Part shown: positions 35,275-42,259 of the stretch, piece after piece
How the letters are laid out: every line of letters begins with the position of its first letter
How positions within the stretch are numbered: position 1 is the first letter of the stretch
Assembly (NCBI GenBank): GCA_028699795.1
Contig: JAQVTZ010000001.1
Coordinates: 1 to 51,200, forward strand
Reading direction: 5' to 3'
DNA: 51,200 bases
Source: Clostridia bacterium
GTDB taxonomy: Bacteria; Bacillota; Clostridia; Christensenellales; DTU072
Notes under the pieces: model-generated
The model's input: the letters and a program-made list of their open reading frames with translations, nothing else
Databases searched by the model: none
Told to the model about the DNA's origin: nothing
Made by a program: the position numbers and the translations under genes

Positions 35275-35834
35275 ATATTGGTGAGGTTTATGCGGCGGGG
35301 GTTTCTTACCCGTCTTTTGCGACTCAGACAGACGGATATCGGCTAGAGTTTACCGATGACGGCGGGTTTGTCCTTTACTGTTTTGTGGATGGAATTACGG
35401 ACTTTGAAGCGAAAGAGTTTGAGGGCGGTAAGTCGGTTTCCGTGCGGTATACCGTTATAAACGACATCAGCTATTGGTGTTTTAAGTTTGGTGTTCTGCC
35501 GTGGGGCGATTGCCCTTTCTCTCCTTCGCTGTATTTGGATGCGGGACGCCCCGTTTCTTTTGACGACGTTCTTCCTGACGGGGTTGGTTATTCTGTAACC
35601 ATCCTGCTTATCGAATCGTCTACGGGTACGGTGCGGTATATTCGCATGATTGGTCTCGGGCATGAATTTTCCGTCTCTTTTCAAGCGTGGGCGTCGGGCG
35701 CGGCGAAAGAACCGCTCGGAGGCAAAATTGAGTACAACACGCGTATAAACGATGTGTATAATGTTTATGATGTCAACGAGCTCGCGAAGCGTGGACGGGC
35801 GAATGGTTTTATTTTGGAAGGAAGCGATACATAA
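35271..35834 (+). CDS. hypothetical protein, 187 aa
   Basis: The ATG at 35271 overlaps the previous stop by 4 bp (ATGA) and is preferred over a TTG at 35265. The 187-aa protein appears rich in beta strands, with many Gly, Tyr and Val, no signal peptide and no membrane span. No family recognised. Second gene of the operon headed by the two-repeat ribbon-helix-helix protein. Confidence 0.75.
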   Translation: MNIGEVYAAGVSYPSFATQTDGYRLEFTDDGGFVLYCFVDGITDFEAKEFEGGKSVSVRYTVINDISYWCFKFGVLPWGDCPFSPSLYLDAGRPVSFDDVLPDGVGYSVTILLIESSTGTVRYIRMIGLGHEFSVSFQAWASGAAKEPLGGKIEYNTRINDVYNVYDVNELAKRGRANGFILEGSDT

Positions 35835-36382
35835 TGCTGACACCTCTTATGATTGAAGATTTTTTCGATTACGTCGAAAATAAACGTAGAAATGTAACCA
35901 GTTATGTTCCTACTGTTTCTCTGCGCAATTCGGACTTCCCTCTCAATCTTCTTTTGTCTTCACGCGATACAGATGTGAAGTCTCTTATGCTTCGCGACTA
36001 TATGCGGGGCGTTTCTCAGCCCGTGATGGCTCAGCGATTGGGGATTACCTTTAATCAAAGCTACATCTTTGATTTGCGGCGGCGATACGCTCGTCGCGTC
36101 GCTCTCTATTTTACGTGGAAACTTGTGTATGAGGCGCTCGGAGAGGTTTTTGACATGCGGCTTGAATCTGTATTTCCCGTTGACGAGGAAGCTTACGACA
36201 ATTATGTTGTTCGTTGTGCAAAAACGGGGTTGCTTTCCGTTCGTGACCTAATCGATTTTTATGCGCACAACAAATATAGCGTTATTGATAAACACTTGGG
36301 CGCAAACAGGGCGACGCACAGTCGGATGTTTGATGTTCTTCGTCGGGTGTGTTCTGCGCACGTAGGCGTAATGGATAACTAG
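35834..36382 (+). CDS. hypothetical protein with possible helix-turn-helix, 182 aa
   Basis: Coupled to the previous gene by a one-base overlap (TAATG). Helical protein with a stretch at about 65-90 (VSQPVMAQRLGITFNQSYIF) that could be a helix-turn-helix, and a second similar one near 135-165. It may be a DNA-binding protein. No named family is assigned. Confidence 0.7.
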   Translation: MLTPLMIEDFFDYVENKRRNVTSYVPTVSLRNSDFPLNLLLSSRDTDVKSLMLRDYMRGVSQPVMAQRLGITFNQSYIFDLRRRYARRVALYFTWKLVYEALGEVFDMRLESVFPVDEEAYDNYVVRCAKTGLLSVRDLIDFYAHNKYSVIDKHLGANRATHSRMFDVLRRVCSAHVGVMDN

Positions 36383-36405
36383 ATAAATTTAAAGGAGGAA
36401 TTGTA

Positions 36406-36768
36406 ATGAGAAGCCAAAACCAGAGGTTACGCAAAGCAACGTCGAACAACGACGACAACGGAACAGCGATGAAATTTGAAGATTTTTTATTGTTGAAAAA
36501 GGACGGCGACAAAGAGACTTTTCGTCTTCGTTACCGCGGGTATCTAAAGAGCCTAAAAGAGCTCGACACTCTTAAACGGCGGGCGCGGGCGGCGTCAGAA
36601 AGATACCATGACGCAGAAGACGGAATGAGTGTCTTTTCTTCCGAACAAAAAGAGGATTCTCGCTATCTCGCATTCCGCAAAAGTTTTGACAAGGCGTGTA
36701 TGCAAATGTGTTCTCTTGCGGCAGATATCGCGGCGAAAGAAAAAGAAATAAAGGAAAAGTATCAGTAA
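36406..36768 (+). CDS. coiled-coil protein, 120 aa
   Basis: Charged helical protein with Lys/Arg/Glu-rich coiled coil over about 40-118 and a polar N-terminus. AAAGGAGGAATT gives a strong ribosome binding site 8 nt before the ATG. Ends 20 bp before a strong terminator. Family unknown. Confidence 0.75.
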   Translation: MRSQNQRLRKATSNNDDNGTAMKFEDFLLLKKDGDKETFRLRYRGYLKSLKELDTLKRRARAASERYHDAEDGMSVFSSEQKEDSRYLAFRKSFDKACMQMCSLAADIAAKEKEIKEKYQ

Positions 36769-36787
36769 TCTGATTCAGGATGTTTTG

Positions 36788-36815
36788 ACAGCGGGGAAAT
36801 CCCCGCTGTTTTTTT
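36788..36815. terminator. Rho-independent terminator
   Basis: Stem ACAGCGGGG / CCCCGCTGT with loop AAAT and seven T after it. It resembles the terminators that open repeat copies D and E. The next 27 bp (ATGCCCG, then the palindrome) look like the two ends of a repeat copy joined together. Confidence 0.9.
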
Positions 36816-36827
36816 CATGCCCGTTTT

Positions 36828-36842
36828 TCCTCACGGTGAGGA
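36828..36842. promoter_or_regulatory. 15-bp palindrome site 7
   Basis: Perfect TCCTCACGGTGAGGA just after the terminator, between the convergent coiled-coil and DUF262-HNH genes. Confidence 0.7.
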
Positions 36843-36849
36843 CGGTTTT

Positions 36850-37953
36850 TTATATGTTGCTTTTTCGCCTGTTACAGTCGGCGCATAGCATCTGACAGTT
36901 TTCGGCGGTTGTTCTTCCGCCCTTACTCCACGGCGTTATGTGGTCGGCTTGCATTTCTTCAAGGGCGTATTGTTCTCTGCACTTAGGGCATTCTCCTCTT
37001 TGTCTTTCGTATGCCGCTCGTGCCATTCTGGGCGTAAATGCTCGGATGCTTAAAGCGCTCTCGCGTCTTGCGTCCTCTCCCGCTAACATGTATTCATATA
37101 TGCCCGCTTGTCTTGTTATGTCATCATCTTGCATGAGGTCAGCAATGCGTGTCTCGAGCAGATGCGGGTCATATTTATTGTTTTGATATATGTTATAGTA
37201 CATCCCCCACTCGAGCCCCTTCATTTCTCTGCGGTATTGAGGAAACGTTGCCTTTACCCAGTTTATGACGCTCAGAAAATACAGCCATAGCTCGTTACAA
37301 TTTGTGTCGTGTTGGTGTTCCGCCATATAGTCTTCAATTTTATCTTCTCTTCTTGCCGCTATCCATCGTATCGCCGTCTCGAGGTATTCTTGTCGTATTG
37401 ACGAGCCCTTCATATAGTCGCTTGCGATGGCGTGGGCGGGGCATCCGCTTTTACTGAAATATCGTTTCGCGTCGGTTAGCCATTCGCCCGTATATATGGC
37501 ATTGCGGCGCTCCTGCGCGGAGAGCTGTTCACCAACCATGTTGACTATCTCGAACCAGTCGAGTTTTTCTTTGTCTGTTCCTTCGCATATATATATCATA
37601 AGGGGATAGGAAAGGATTTGCTCTTGCTCGGTTGTTGTGAGGTTGCTGAACCCCATATGTTCGATGGAGTAGTCTCCATTAACGTATTGGCAGATGCTAA
37701 TTGTTCGTTGCTGTCCATCCAAAACTTCGTATGTTCCCGCCTCGGTTGGAATCCAATACATCACGTTGAGCGGAAAAGCCTTTCTTACCGTTCGGATGAC
37801 TTCATCGCGCTGTTTATCTTTATATATAAACTCACGCTGATAGGCGGGGCGTATGTTCAATCTCCCGCTGTATCCTGTGACGCCATTTTCCGCGCTATCG
37901 GTATATCCTTTGACTATTTCGCGTACAGGAATTTCGTGCAATTTGATTTTCAT
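36850..37953 (-). CDS. DUF262-HNH protein, probable restriction endonuclease
   Basis: A 367-aa protein: a DUF262 (ParB-nuclease-like) N-terminal domain with DGQQR at 79-83, and a C-terminal HNH nuclease (about 318-365) with CPKC, ADHITPWSKGG and CADCN giving the zinc cysteines and catalytic histidines. DUF262 and HNH occur together in GmrS/GmrD-like restriction of modified DNA and in other defence enzymes. Here the gene overlaps an adenine methyltransferase gene by 4 bp, so a restriction-modification pair is the simplest reading. Cleavage specificity is not visible. Confidence 0.85.
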   Translation of the reverse strand: MKIKLHEIPVREIVKGYTDSAENGVTGYSGRLNIRPAYQREFIYKDKQRDEVIRTVRKAFPLNVMYWIPTEAGTYEVLDGQQRTISICQYVNGDYSIEHMGFSNLTTTEQEQILSYPLMIYICEGTDKEKLDWFEIVNMVGEQLSAQERRNAIYTGEWLTDAKRYFSKSGCPAHAIASDYMKGSSIRQEYLETAIRWIAARREDKIEDYMAEHQHDTNCNELWLYFLSVINWVKATFPQYRREMKGLEWGMYYNIYQNNKYDPHLLETRIADLMQDDDITRQAGIYEYMLAGEDARRESALSIRAFTPRMARAAYERQRGECPKCREQYALEEMQADHITPWSKGGRTTAENCQMLCADCNRRKSNI

Positions 37954-39149
37954 AGTATCGCCTCTTTCCGTTTCGGTTTTTCTGGGTGTTTATTCAATAT
38001 GAAAACGCGGTGGTACGTTGTTTGAACTCTAATGCCGTCTTTCTCATAATATGGGTGCTTTTTATCATCAGTAACAATAGCGGGACATTTTCCAAACGTC
38101 GCGCCTGTTCGTCCGTTTCGCTTTTTATCCTGCGTATATCCGATATGTTTACTATAATCAACGCCAAGATTAAGCGTGTTAGGGTCGCTCGGCGCACTAA
38201 TTGTTCCAATGATTTCGAACTGTTCTGGGTTATATTTATCCAAAAACGTAATAGGCACACCCATCACCCCGTCGTAGTCGCACGGAATTTCGGACGTTTT
38301 GCTTACCTCTATTGCGTCGTAATTGTCATATTTGGGATACTCTGCGGGCGTGTAATGCTTATATAATATGAGGTCTTCGTGTCTTTCCTCGTAGTCAATG
38401 TTCGTATACCATCGCACACCCTTAACGCGAATATATTTTATGCCGTTCGCGTCTACTCTATATCCCGACGCATTCAGAGGGTAATCGTCAGGAACACGAA
38501 ATTCTCTGTCTCCGCTATGAATTGACGCGCCTAACCATACCTTATTATTCATTATCAAGGGAAAAAAGTCTTTGTAGGTAATAGCATTAACGTTTCCAAG
38601 AATTACAAACTCTTTGTCATACTTTACGAGAGTCATTATTACCTGACGCCATAAGCTGAACGGCGGGTTAGTTGTCACGATATCTGCTTCTTTTAGCAAT
38701 TCTATACACTCAGAAGAGCGAAAATCACCGTCCTCTTGGAGTAGCGAGAGGACGTTATTTTTATTTTTCAAAAGATATTCTACGTCGGCGAGGTCGGTTC
38801 GTCCGTCGTGATTTTCGTCGTTGACCTCTGTTATTTCTATTTTATATGGCTTCTTTTGAGGAGTGTTGTTTTCGTCTGTTACGGAGTCGAACAGGCTTAA
38901 TTGTGTATATGCAATAGGAGACGTTGCGTAACAGGTTGCAATCAGCTTTTTCAGTTGGAGTGAGTTAAAATTCAACGCAAAATATTTGAAAAAGTTACTC
39001 TCGTATGGGTCGTCACAATTACAAAAGACGATTTTCCCCTTGAAGTGACTTTTATAGTGTTTCATTTCTTTTTCTATGTCCGCAAGCTGAGTGTAAAACT
39101 CGTCTTTTTTTTCGGATTTTGCGTTGCTTAATATGCTGTTTCCCGTCAT
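37950..39149 (-). CDS. EcoRI-type adenine-specific DNA methyltransferase
   Basis: The ATG at 39149 is chosen because AAAAGGAG lies just upstream; an ORF extension to 39221 has no ribosome binding site. The 399-aa protein has the catalytic NPPF near 161, the aromatic and acidic residues before it, and the overall pattern of the M.EcoRI family (KSEKKDEFYTQ at the start). It would methylate adenine and protect DNA from the partner DUF262-HNH enzyme. The base composition of the pair is closer to the A/T-richer genes than to the tra region. A possible minus-strand promoter lies near 39175-39230, but its boxes are weak. Confidence 0.9.
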   Translation of the reverse strand: MTGNSILSNAKSEKKDEFYTQLADIEKEMKHYKSHFKGKIVFCNCDDPYESNFFKYFALNFNSLQLKKLIATCYATSPIAYTQLSLFDSVTDENNTPQKKPYKIEITEVNDENHDGRTDLADVEYLLKNKNNVLSLLQEDGDFRSSECIELLKEADIVTTNPPFSLWRQVIMTLVKYDKEFVILGNVNAITYKDFFPLIMNNKVWLGASIHSGDREFRVPDDYPLNASGYRVDANGIKYIRVKGVRWYTNIDYEERHEDLILYKHYTPAEYPKYDNYDAIEVSKTSEIPCDYDGVMGVPITFLDKYNPEQFEIIGTISAPSDPNTLNLGVDYSKHIGYTQDKKRNGRTGATFGKCPAIVTDDKKHPYYEKDGIRVQTTYHRVFILNKHPEKPKRKEAIL

Positions 39150-39629
39150 GTCGTTTCTCCTTTTAAGGCGTATGTTTTTTCCACGAGCCCTTATATCCAT
39201 TATCATACCCCATCTCTGCATACATTTCTCAAAAAATGCGTGTGCCTCCCTGTTTCTTCCCGCGTCGTTCCTCCTCCGCTAGACCCGAAAGCCGTTATAC
39301 GGGCAAGGGGGCGCAGAGCACCCCATGAAATAAAGAACAACGGCGATGCCGTTGAGCCCGTGGCACTCTTGCCTTCTTCGAAGGGTTTTGCCTTCGGACG
39401 GACATCGGAAGGCGCAAGAGCTTTCGCGACATAAACCGCTACGCTTTTTATTTCACGGTCTCTTGCACTTTCCTTTCATGCGGGCGTTATCGGCTTCGCC
39501 GAAACCGACGCTGATTTTTCAAATCAGGGTTCGGTTTCGCCTTACTCAGCCTATCCCGCATTGTCCGCCTCGGCATTCTTTCGCGGGGCTACGCGCCCCG
39601 CTATCCCCCGACCTCGCCAACGCTGATTT

Positions 39630-39644
39630 TCCTCACCGTGAGGA
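39630..39644. promoter_or_regulatory. 15-bp palindrome site 8
   Basis: Perfect TCCTCACCGTGAGGA in repeat copy C, about 90 bp before the -35 box. Confidence 0.7.
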
Positions 39645-39731
39645 CGATTTTGCGTTTTTCTTTTTTTGGGGGGGGGTAGTTTGTTTGGTGTCCACGTCGT
39701 TTACAAAGGTCGCAGTTCGCGTAAATGGTGC

Positions 39732-39760
39732 TTGACAACGTATGTACTACGTGTTACAAT
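39732..39760 (+). promoter_or_regulatory. promoter with shared spacer motif
   Basis: TTGACA (39732-39737), a 17-nt spacer with TATGTAC and GTGT, and TACAAT (39755-39760). Identical to the promoter at 50320. The leader that follows has a small GCC-GTAA-GGC hairpin and an AAAGCGAGGA ribosome binding sequence. Confidence 0.88.
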
Positions 39761-39811
39761 TATAGTGTAAAGAAATCAAGCCGTAAGGCACGTGAAAGCG
39801 AGGATTTTATC

Positions 39812-40852
39812 ATGGCAATCATAAAGAGCACAAAAGAGGTCATTACGTCGTATAAGCCCGCAAACACCCCTTCTCTGGAACAGCTTGCGCAGATTGCTCG
39901 CGAGACCACAATCAAGTGGAAGGATACTATCGTTGATAATTCGAACGGATGCGCGGTTACGATTAGCCCTGCTCTTCAAGTCACTTACCCTATGCTCGTG
40001 AACGGGTCAAATGATAAACTATGTTCTGACATTACGGACACGGCTTTTTATCAGCTTTGTTCGCGGGTTGGCGTTCCTTCCAAATATGTTTGTAAGTGTT
40101 TTGAGGCGGGAAAGACAGAGCTCGCGCTTAATAACTTCTCGGCGTGGGCGGGCGAATGCAAGTCGTCGATGCTCGTTCGCTCTCACGAAGGCGTTGTTCG
40201 GGCGTGTTTGTCCTCGGAGTACAGCACGTTTGACATCTATCAGGTATTAAGGGCTCTTTCTTATACGGTCGATACAGAGCGCTTTGTTCCGTCTCAGGTT
40301 TTCATGTCGTCTGACCGTCTTCACATTCGTTTTGTGGACTATACCCCTATTCATCAGGATGACGGGTCTCCCCTTTTTGCGGGATTTGTTGTCGACACGA
40401 GCGATATCGGGCAGGGCTCTTTGAGCATGAAGTTTTTCCTTTATCGGATGGCTTGCATGAACGGTTTGGTTATTTCTTCGATGGGCGGGACGCTGTTTCG
40501 TCTCAATCATGTCGGCGAAAAAATGTCGGAGAGTAAAATCGCTCTCTTTTCTCGGGCGTTTGCGGACATTGACCGTCTTGCAGGTAAGGCGGACATCCTC
40601 ATTGGGAGCTCTCGTAAAATCATGCTCAAAGACTATGAGCTTGCGATGTACATTGAGCGGGCGCGTCGCGAATTGAAGCTCAGCGCAGAAGGCGTCAAAA
40701 AGATGGAAGGTCTTATTTCATATACATATTCTCCTACCTTGTGGGGTCTGATAAGTAGTGTTTCTGAACTCGCGCAGGATTTCTCGTTGGAACAGCGCGT
40801 TCAGATGGAAGGATGGGCGGGGGAACTTCTCGTTCATTCGGCGGCAAGATGA
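39812..40852 (+). CDS. DUF932-like plasmid/phage protein
   Basis: A 346-aa soluble protein; the ATG at 39812 follows AAAGCGAGGA, so the longer reading from 39725, which runs through the promoter, is rejected. The pattern around VVRACLSSEYSTFDIYQVL (about 125-145) and the general plan match DUF932 (phage/plasmid-like protein), whose function is unknown. It heads an operon with traX and lies behind repeat copy C in the probable leading region. Confidence 0.75.
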   Translation: MAIIKSTKEVITSYKPANTPSLEQLAQIARETTIKWKDTIVDNSNGCAVTISPALQVTYPMLVNGSNDKLCSDITDTAFYQLCSRVGVPSKYVCKCFEAGKTELALNNFSAWAGECKSSMLVRSHEGVVRACLSSEYSTFDIYQVLRALSYTVDTERFVPSQVFMSSDRLHIRFVDYTPIHQDDGSPLFAGFVVDTSDIGQGSLSMKFFLYRMACMNGLVISSMGGTLFRLNHVGEKMSESKIALFSRAFADIDRLAGKADILIGSSRKIMLKDYELAMYIERARRELKLSAEGVKKMEGLISYTYSPTLWGLISSVSELAQDFSLEQRVQMEGWAGELLVHSAAR

Positions 40853-41586
40853 TAAAGTTTCTTGCCGCTCTCTTCATGCTCGTTGACCATATCGGATTGT
40901 CGTTTTTTCCCAATTCGATATGGTTTCGCCTTGTCGGGCGGCTGTCTATGCCGCTCTTTGCGTTTTGCGTTGCGCGGGCTTTTGCCTACTCGGAGAATAA
41001 GGTTGTGGAGCGCTCTTATTTTTTGCGCATATTGGGGTTTTCTGCGGTTTCTCAGCTTCCCTATTCGTTGTTTTTGTTTTCAAGCGGAAGCTCTTTTTTG
41101 CGGTCTCTTCTTTCTCTCAATATTGGGTTTACTTGGTTATTGTCGGTTGCCGTTTTATGCCTCATTCGCCGCGCCCCGCCTCTGTTTGGCGTCTTTGGCG
41201 TTTCTGTTATTTTCTTTTTTTCGCTGACGGATTTCGTCAGTTACGGCGCGTTGGGGGTTTTTCTCCCCGTCCTCTTTTATTTCTTTTTGTGTCATAAGGA
41301 TTTTCCTTTGCTCGCATGGGCGGGAATGTGTGTCGGTACTGGTATTTATGCGGTTTTGCTTCAAGCTCCTATTCAATATGCCTCTCTCGGCGCATTCCTT
41401 TTTATCATTTTTTGGCGTGATTATAAAAAAGATGCAACTGCGCTTCGCGCCATTCATATAACCTTGCCGCGAAAGTTTTTTTACGCATTTTATCCCGTTC
41501 ACTTAGCGGTGCTTTCTTTGGTCTGTTTTGCCATACTTCCGTCCGCGCTCGACTCGGTTTCTGTTTTGTGCGATACTTGGCTTTAG
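40849..41586 (+). CDS. traX: TraX-family membrane protein
   Basis: Polytopic membrane protein of 245 aa starting at the ATG that overlaps the previous stop (ATGA). The start MIKFLAALFMLVDHIG is the TraX signature. In F, TraX acetylates the pilin N-terminus; Bacillota homologues are widespread, with unproven substrates. Six or more hydrophobic segments are visible. It lies outside the main conjugation operon. Confidence 0.9.
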   Translation: MIKFLAALFMLVDHIGLSFFPNSIWFRLVGRLSMPLFAFCVARAFAYSENKVVERSYFLRILGFSAVSQLPYSLFLFSSGSSFLRSLLSLNIGFTWLLSVAVLCLIRRAPPLFGVFGVSVIFFFSLTDFVSYGALGVFLPVLFYFFLCHKDFPLLAWAGMCVGTGIYAVLLQAPIQYASLGAFLFIIFWRDYKKDATALRAIHITLPRKFFYAFYPVHLAVLSLVCFAILPSALDSVSVLCDTWL

Positions 41587-41596
41587 GGGGATTTTT

Positions 41597-41896
41597 ATGG
41601 ACATTGATAGCTTTGTGGCGCGACAAAACGGGCGTTGCGTTCGTTATTCCGTTTTGGCTTTGTTCTGCTTTGAAAAAGCGGGTGACTATCGCGGAAACGT
41701 TTATGTTATTGCGACTCCCATTACGGATATAGTTGTTCCGAAGAACGCCTCGACCTTGCATGTTGATGCAAACGTGTTTCGCCTAGAAAAAGGGGCGGAC
41801 GGGCGGTCGTGGTTTCCCGTATCCATAGATGACAAGGAATACGGCGCAATTTCGGCGGATGCAAACAAAGCTCTTTTTCCTCTTTCTAACACTTGA
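41597..41896 (+). CDS. hypothetical protein, 99 aa
   Basis: Start chosen at the ATG 41597, where AGGGGGA is upstream; an ORF from 41528 would overlap traX without a ribosome binding site. Soluble, probably beta-rich protein. Its stop codon lies inside the -35 box of the next promoter. Family unknown. Confidence 0.72.
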   Translation: MDIDSFVARQNGRCVRYSVLALFCFEKAGDYRGNVYVIATPITDIVVPKNASTLHVDANVFRLEKGADGRSWFPVSIDDKEYGAISADANKALFPLSNT

Positions 41897-41921
41897 CAAC
41901 CGCGTTACGTCGTGCTACACT
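41893..41921 (+). promoter_or_regulatory. promoter P1 upstream of the rep region
   Basis: TTGACA (41893-41898), a 17-nt spacer and TACACT (41916-41921). The spacer ends in GTGC but has GTTACG where other promoters have ATGTAC. Transcripts would meet a terminator after about 70 nt. Confidence 0.65.
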
Positions 41922-41927
41922 AATTAT

Positions 41928-41999
41928 AGATACCGCGCTTTCTTTGAGCGGATTCTTCTTTACAAAAAAAACGGTCGCTTTTTAAGCGGCTGTTTTTTT
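41928..41999 (+). ncRNA. possible short RNA from P1, or attenuated leader
   Basis: If P1 is active and the terminator at 41972-41999 works, the product is a small RNA of about 72 nt with no ORF. The alternative is that P1 feeds the rep mRNA by read-through. Nothing else is known of it. Confidence 0.4.
41972..41999. terminator. bidirectional terminator upstream of rep
   Basis: Stem CGGTCGCTT / AAGCGGCTG (9 bp including wobbles), loop TTT, followed by seven T; on the other strand it is followed by eight T. Confidence 0.85.
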
Positions 42000-42009
42000 A
42001 TAATTTTAT

Positions 42010-42038
42010 TTGACAGGGGGTAATCGTTGTTGTAGAAT
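42010..42038 (+). promoter_or_regulatory. promoter P2, probable rep mRNA promoter
   Basis: TTGACA (42010-42015), a 17-nt spacer and TAGAAT (42033-42038). It lies between the two terminators, about 220 bp before the rep start. Its mRNA leader would run across the whole antisense RNA region. Confidence 0.65.
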
Positions 42039-42055
42039 ACTAATTGTTTAGAGGA

Positions 42056-42163
42056 AAAAGAAAAATCGCCTTCTGGACAAAGGCGATTTCTTTTTTCTTC
42101 ATATAGTGCGATTTCACGAAGCTTTACGAGGGCGGGCGTGAAACCGCGGTAAATATCTCTTAC
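42056..42163 (-). ncRNA. predicted antisense (countertranscribed) RNA of rep
   Basis: A minus-strand promoter at 42198-42170 would give an RNA of about 108 nt complementary to the rep leader. It has two stem-loops: TTTCACG / CGTGAAA with an 18-nt loop (42112-42143) and a terminator stem of 10 bp (AAATCGCCTT / AAGGCGATTT, 42063-42089) followed by T-runs. The arrangement matches antisense RNAs that control copy number in theta plasmids. An ORF from 42169 starts ahead of the predicted transcript, so no protein is expected. Confidence 0.6.
42063..42097. terminator. terminator hairpin of the antisense RNA, also readable on the + strand
   Basis: Stem of 10 bp with a 7-nt loop (42073-42079). It has T-rich sequence on both sides, so it may end the antisense RNA and also act as an attenuator in the rep leader. 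Confidence 0.8.
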
Positions 42164-42169
42164 GGTCAT

Positions 42170-42198
42170 ATTTTAGCATCGTGTCGCGGTGCTGTCAA
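42170..42198 (-). promoter_or_regulatory. antisense RNA promoter
   Basis: On the minus strand TTGACA (42198-42193), a 17-nt spacer and TAAAAT (42175-42170). Near-consensus boxes, stronger than P2, as usual for copy-control antisense RNAs. Confidence 0.7.
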
Positions 42199-42230
42199 GT
42201 ATTTGCCGTAGTGTTATTTTTTGCATATTT

Positions 42231-42254
42231 GCGCCCTCGTTTTTTAGGGGGCGC
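42231..42254 (+). promoter_or_regulatory. hairpin enclosing the rep ribosome binding site
   Basis: GCGCCCTC (42231-42238) pairs with GGGGGCGC (42247-42254), an 8-bp stem with one wobble. It takes in most of the AGGGGG (42246-42251) that serves the TTG start at 42260, so translation of rep would need this hairpin to open. Confidence 0.65.
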
Positions 42255-42259
42255 TTGTT

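Larger units (their letters stand above)
39259..39760 (+). repeat. structured intergenic repeat, copy C
   Basis: Nearly full-length copy without the opening terminator. It contains the CAACGGC/GCCGTTG hairpin, the CGAAGG/CCTTCG inverted repeat, the long hairpin, GCGGGGC/GCCCCGC, the palindrome and the promoter. The tail from the palindrome to the promoter is nearly identical to that of copy E and differs from copies A and D. A run of nine G near 39668 is eight G in copy E. Confidence 0.9.

Noticed and set aside
37950..39221. Methyltransferase starting at 39221 (423 aa)
   Set aside because: The extra 24 residues are basic and unlike the family; the ATG at 39149 has AAAAGGAG at the proper distance.
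39725..39811. N-terminal extension of the DUF932-like protein, and a similar start at 50313
   Set aside because: The extension would be translated from within the promoter; the ATG after AAAGCGAGG is the real start.
41960..42169. 69-aa leftward ORF in the rep control region
   Set aside because: Its ATG lies ahead of the predicted transcript start of the antisense promoter and it reads through two terminators, so an untranslated antisense RNA is the better reading.
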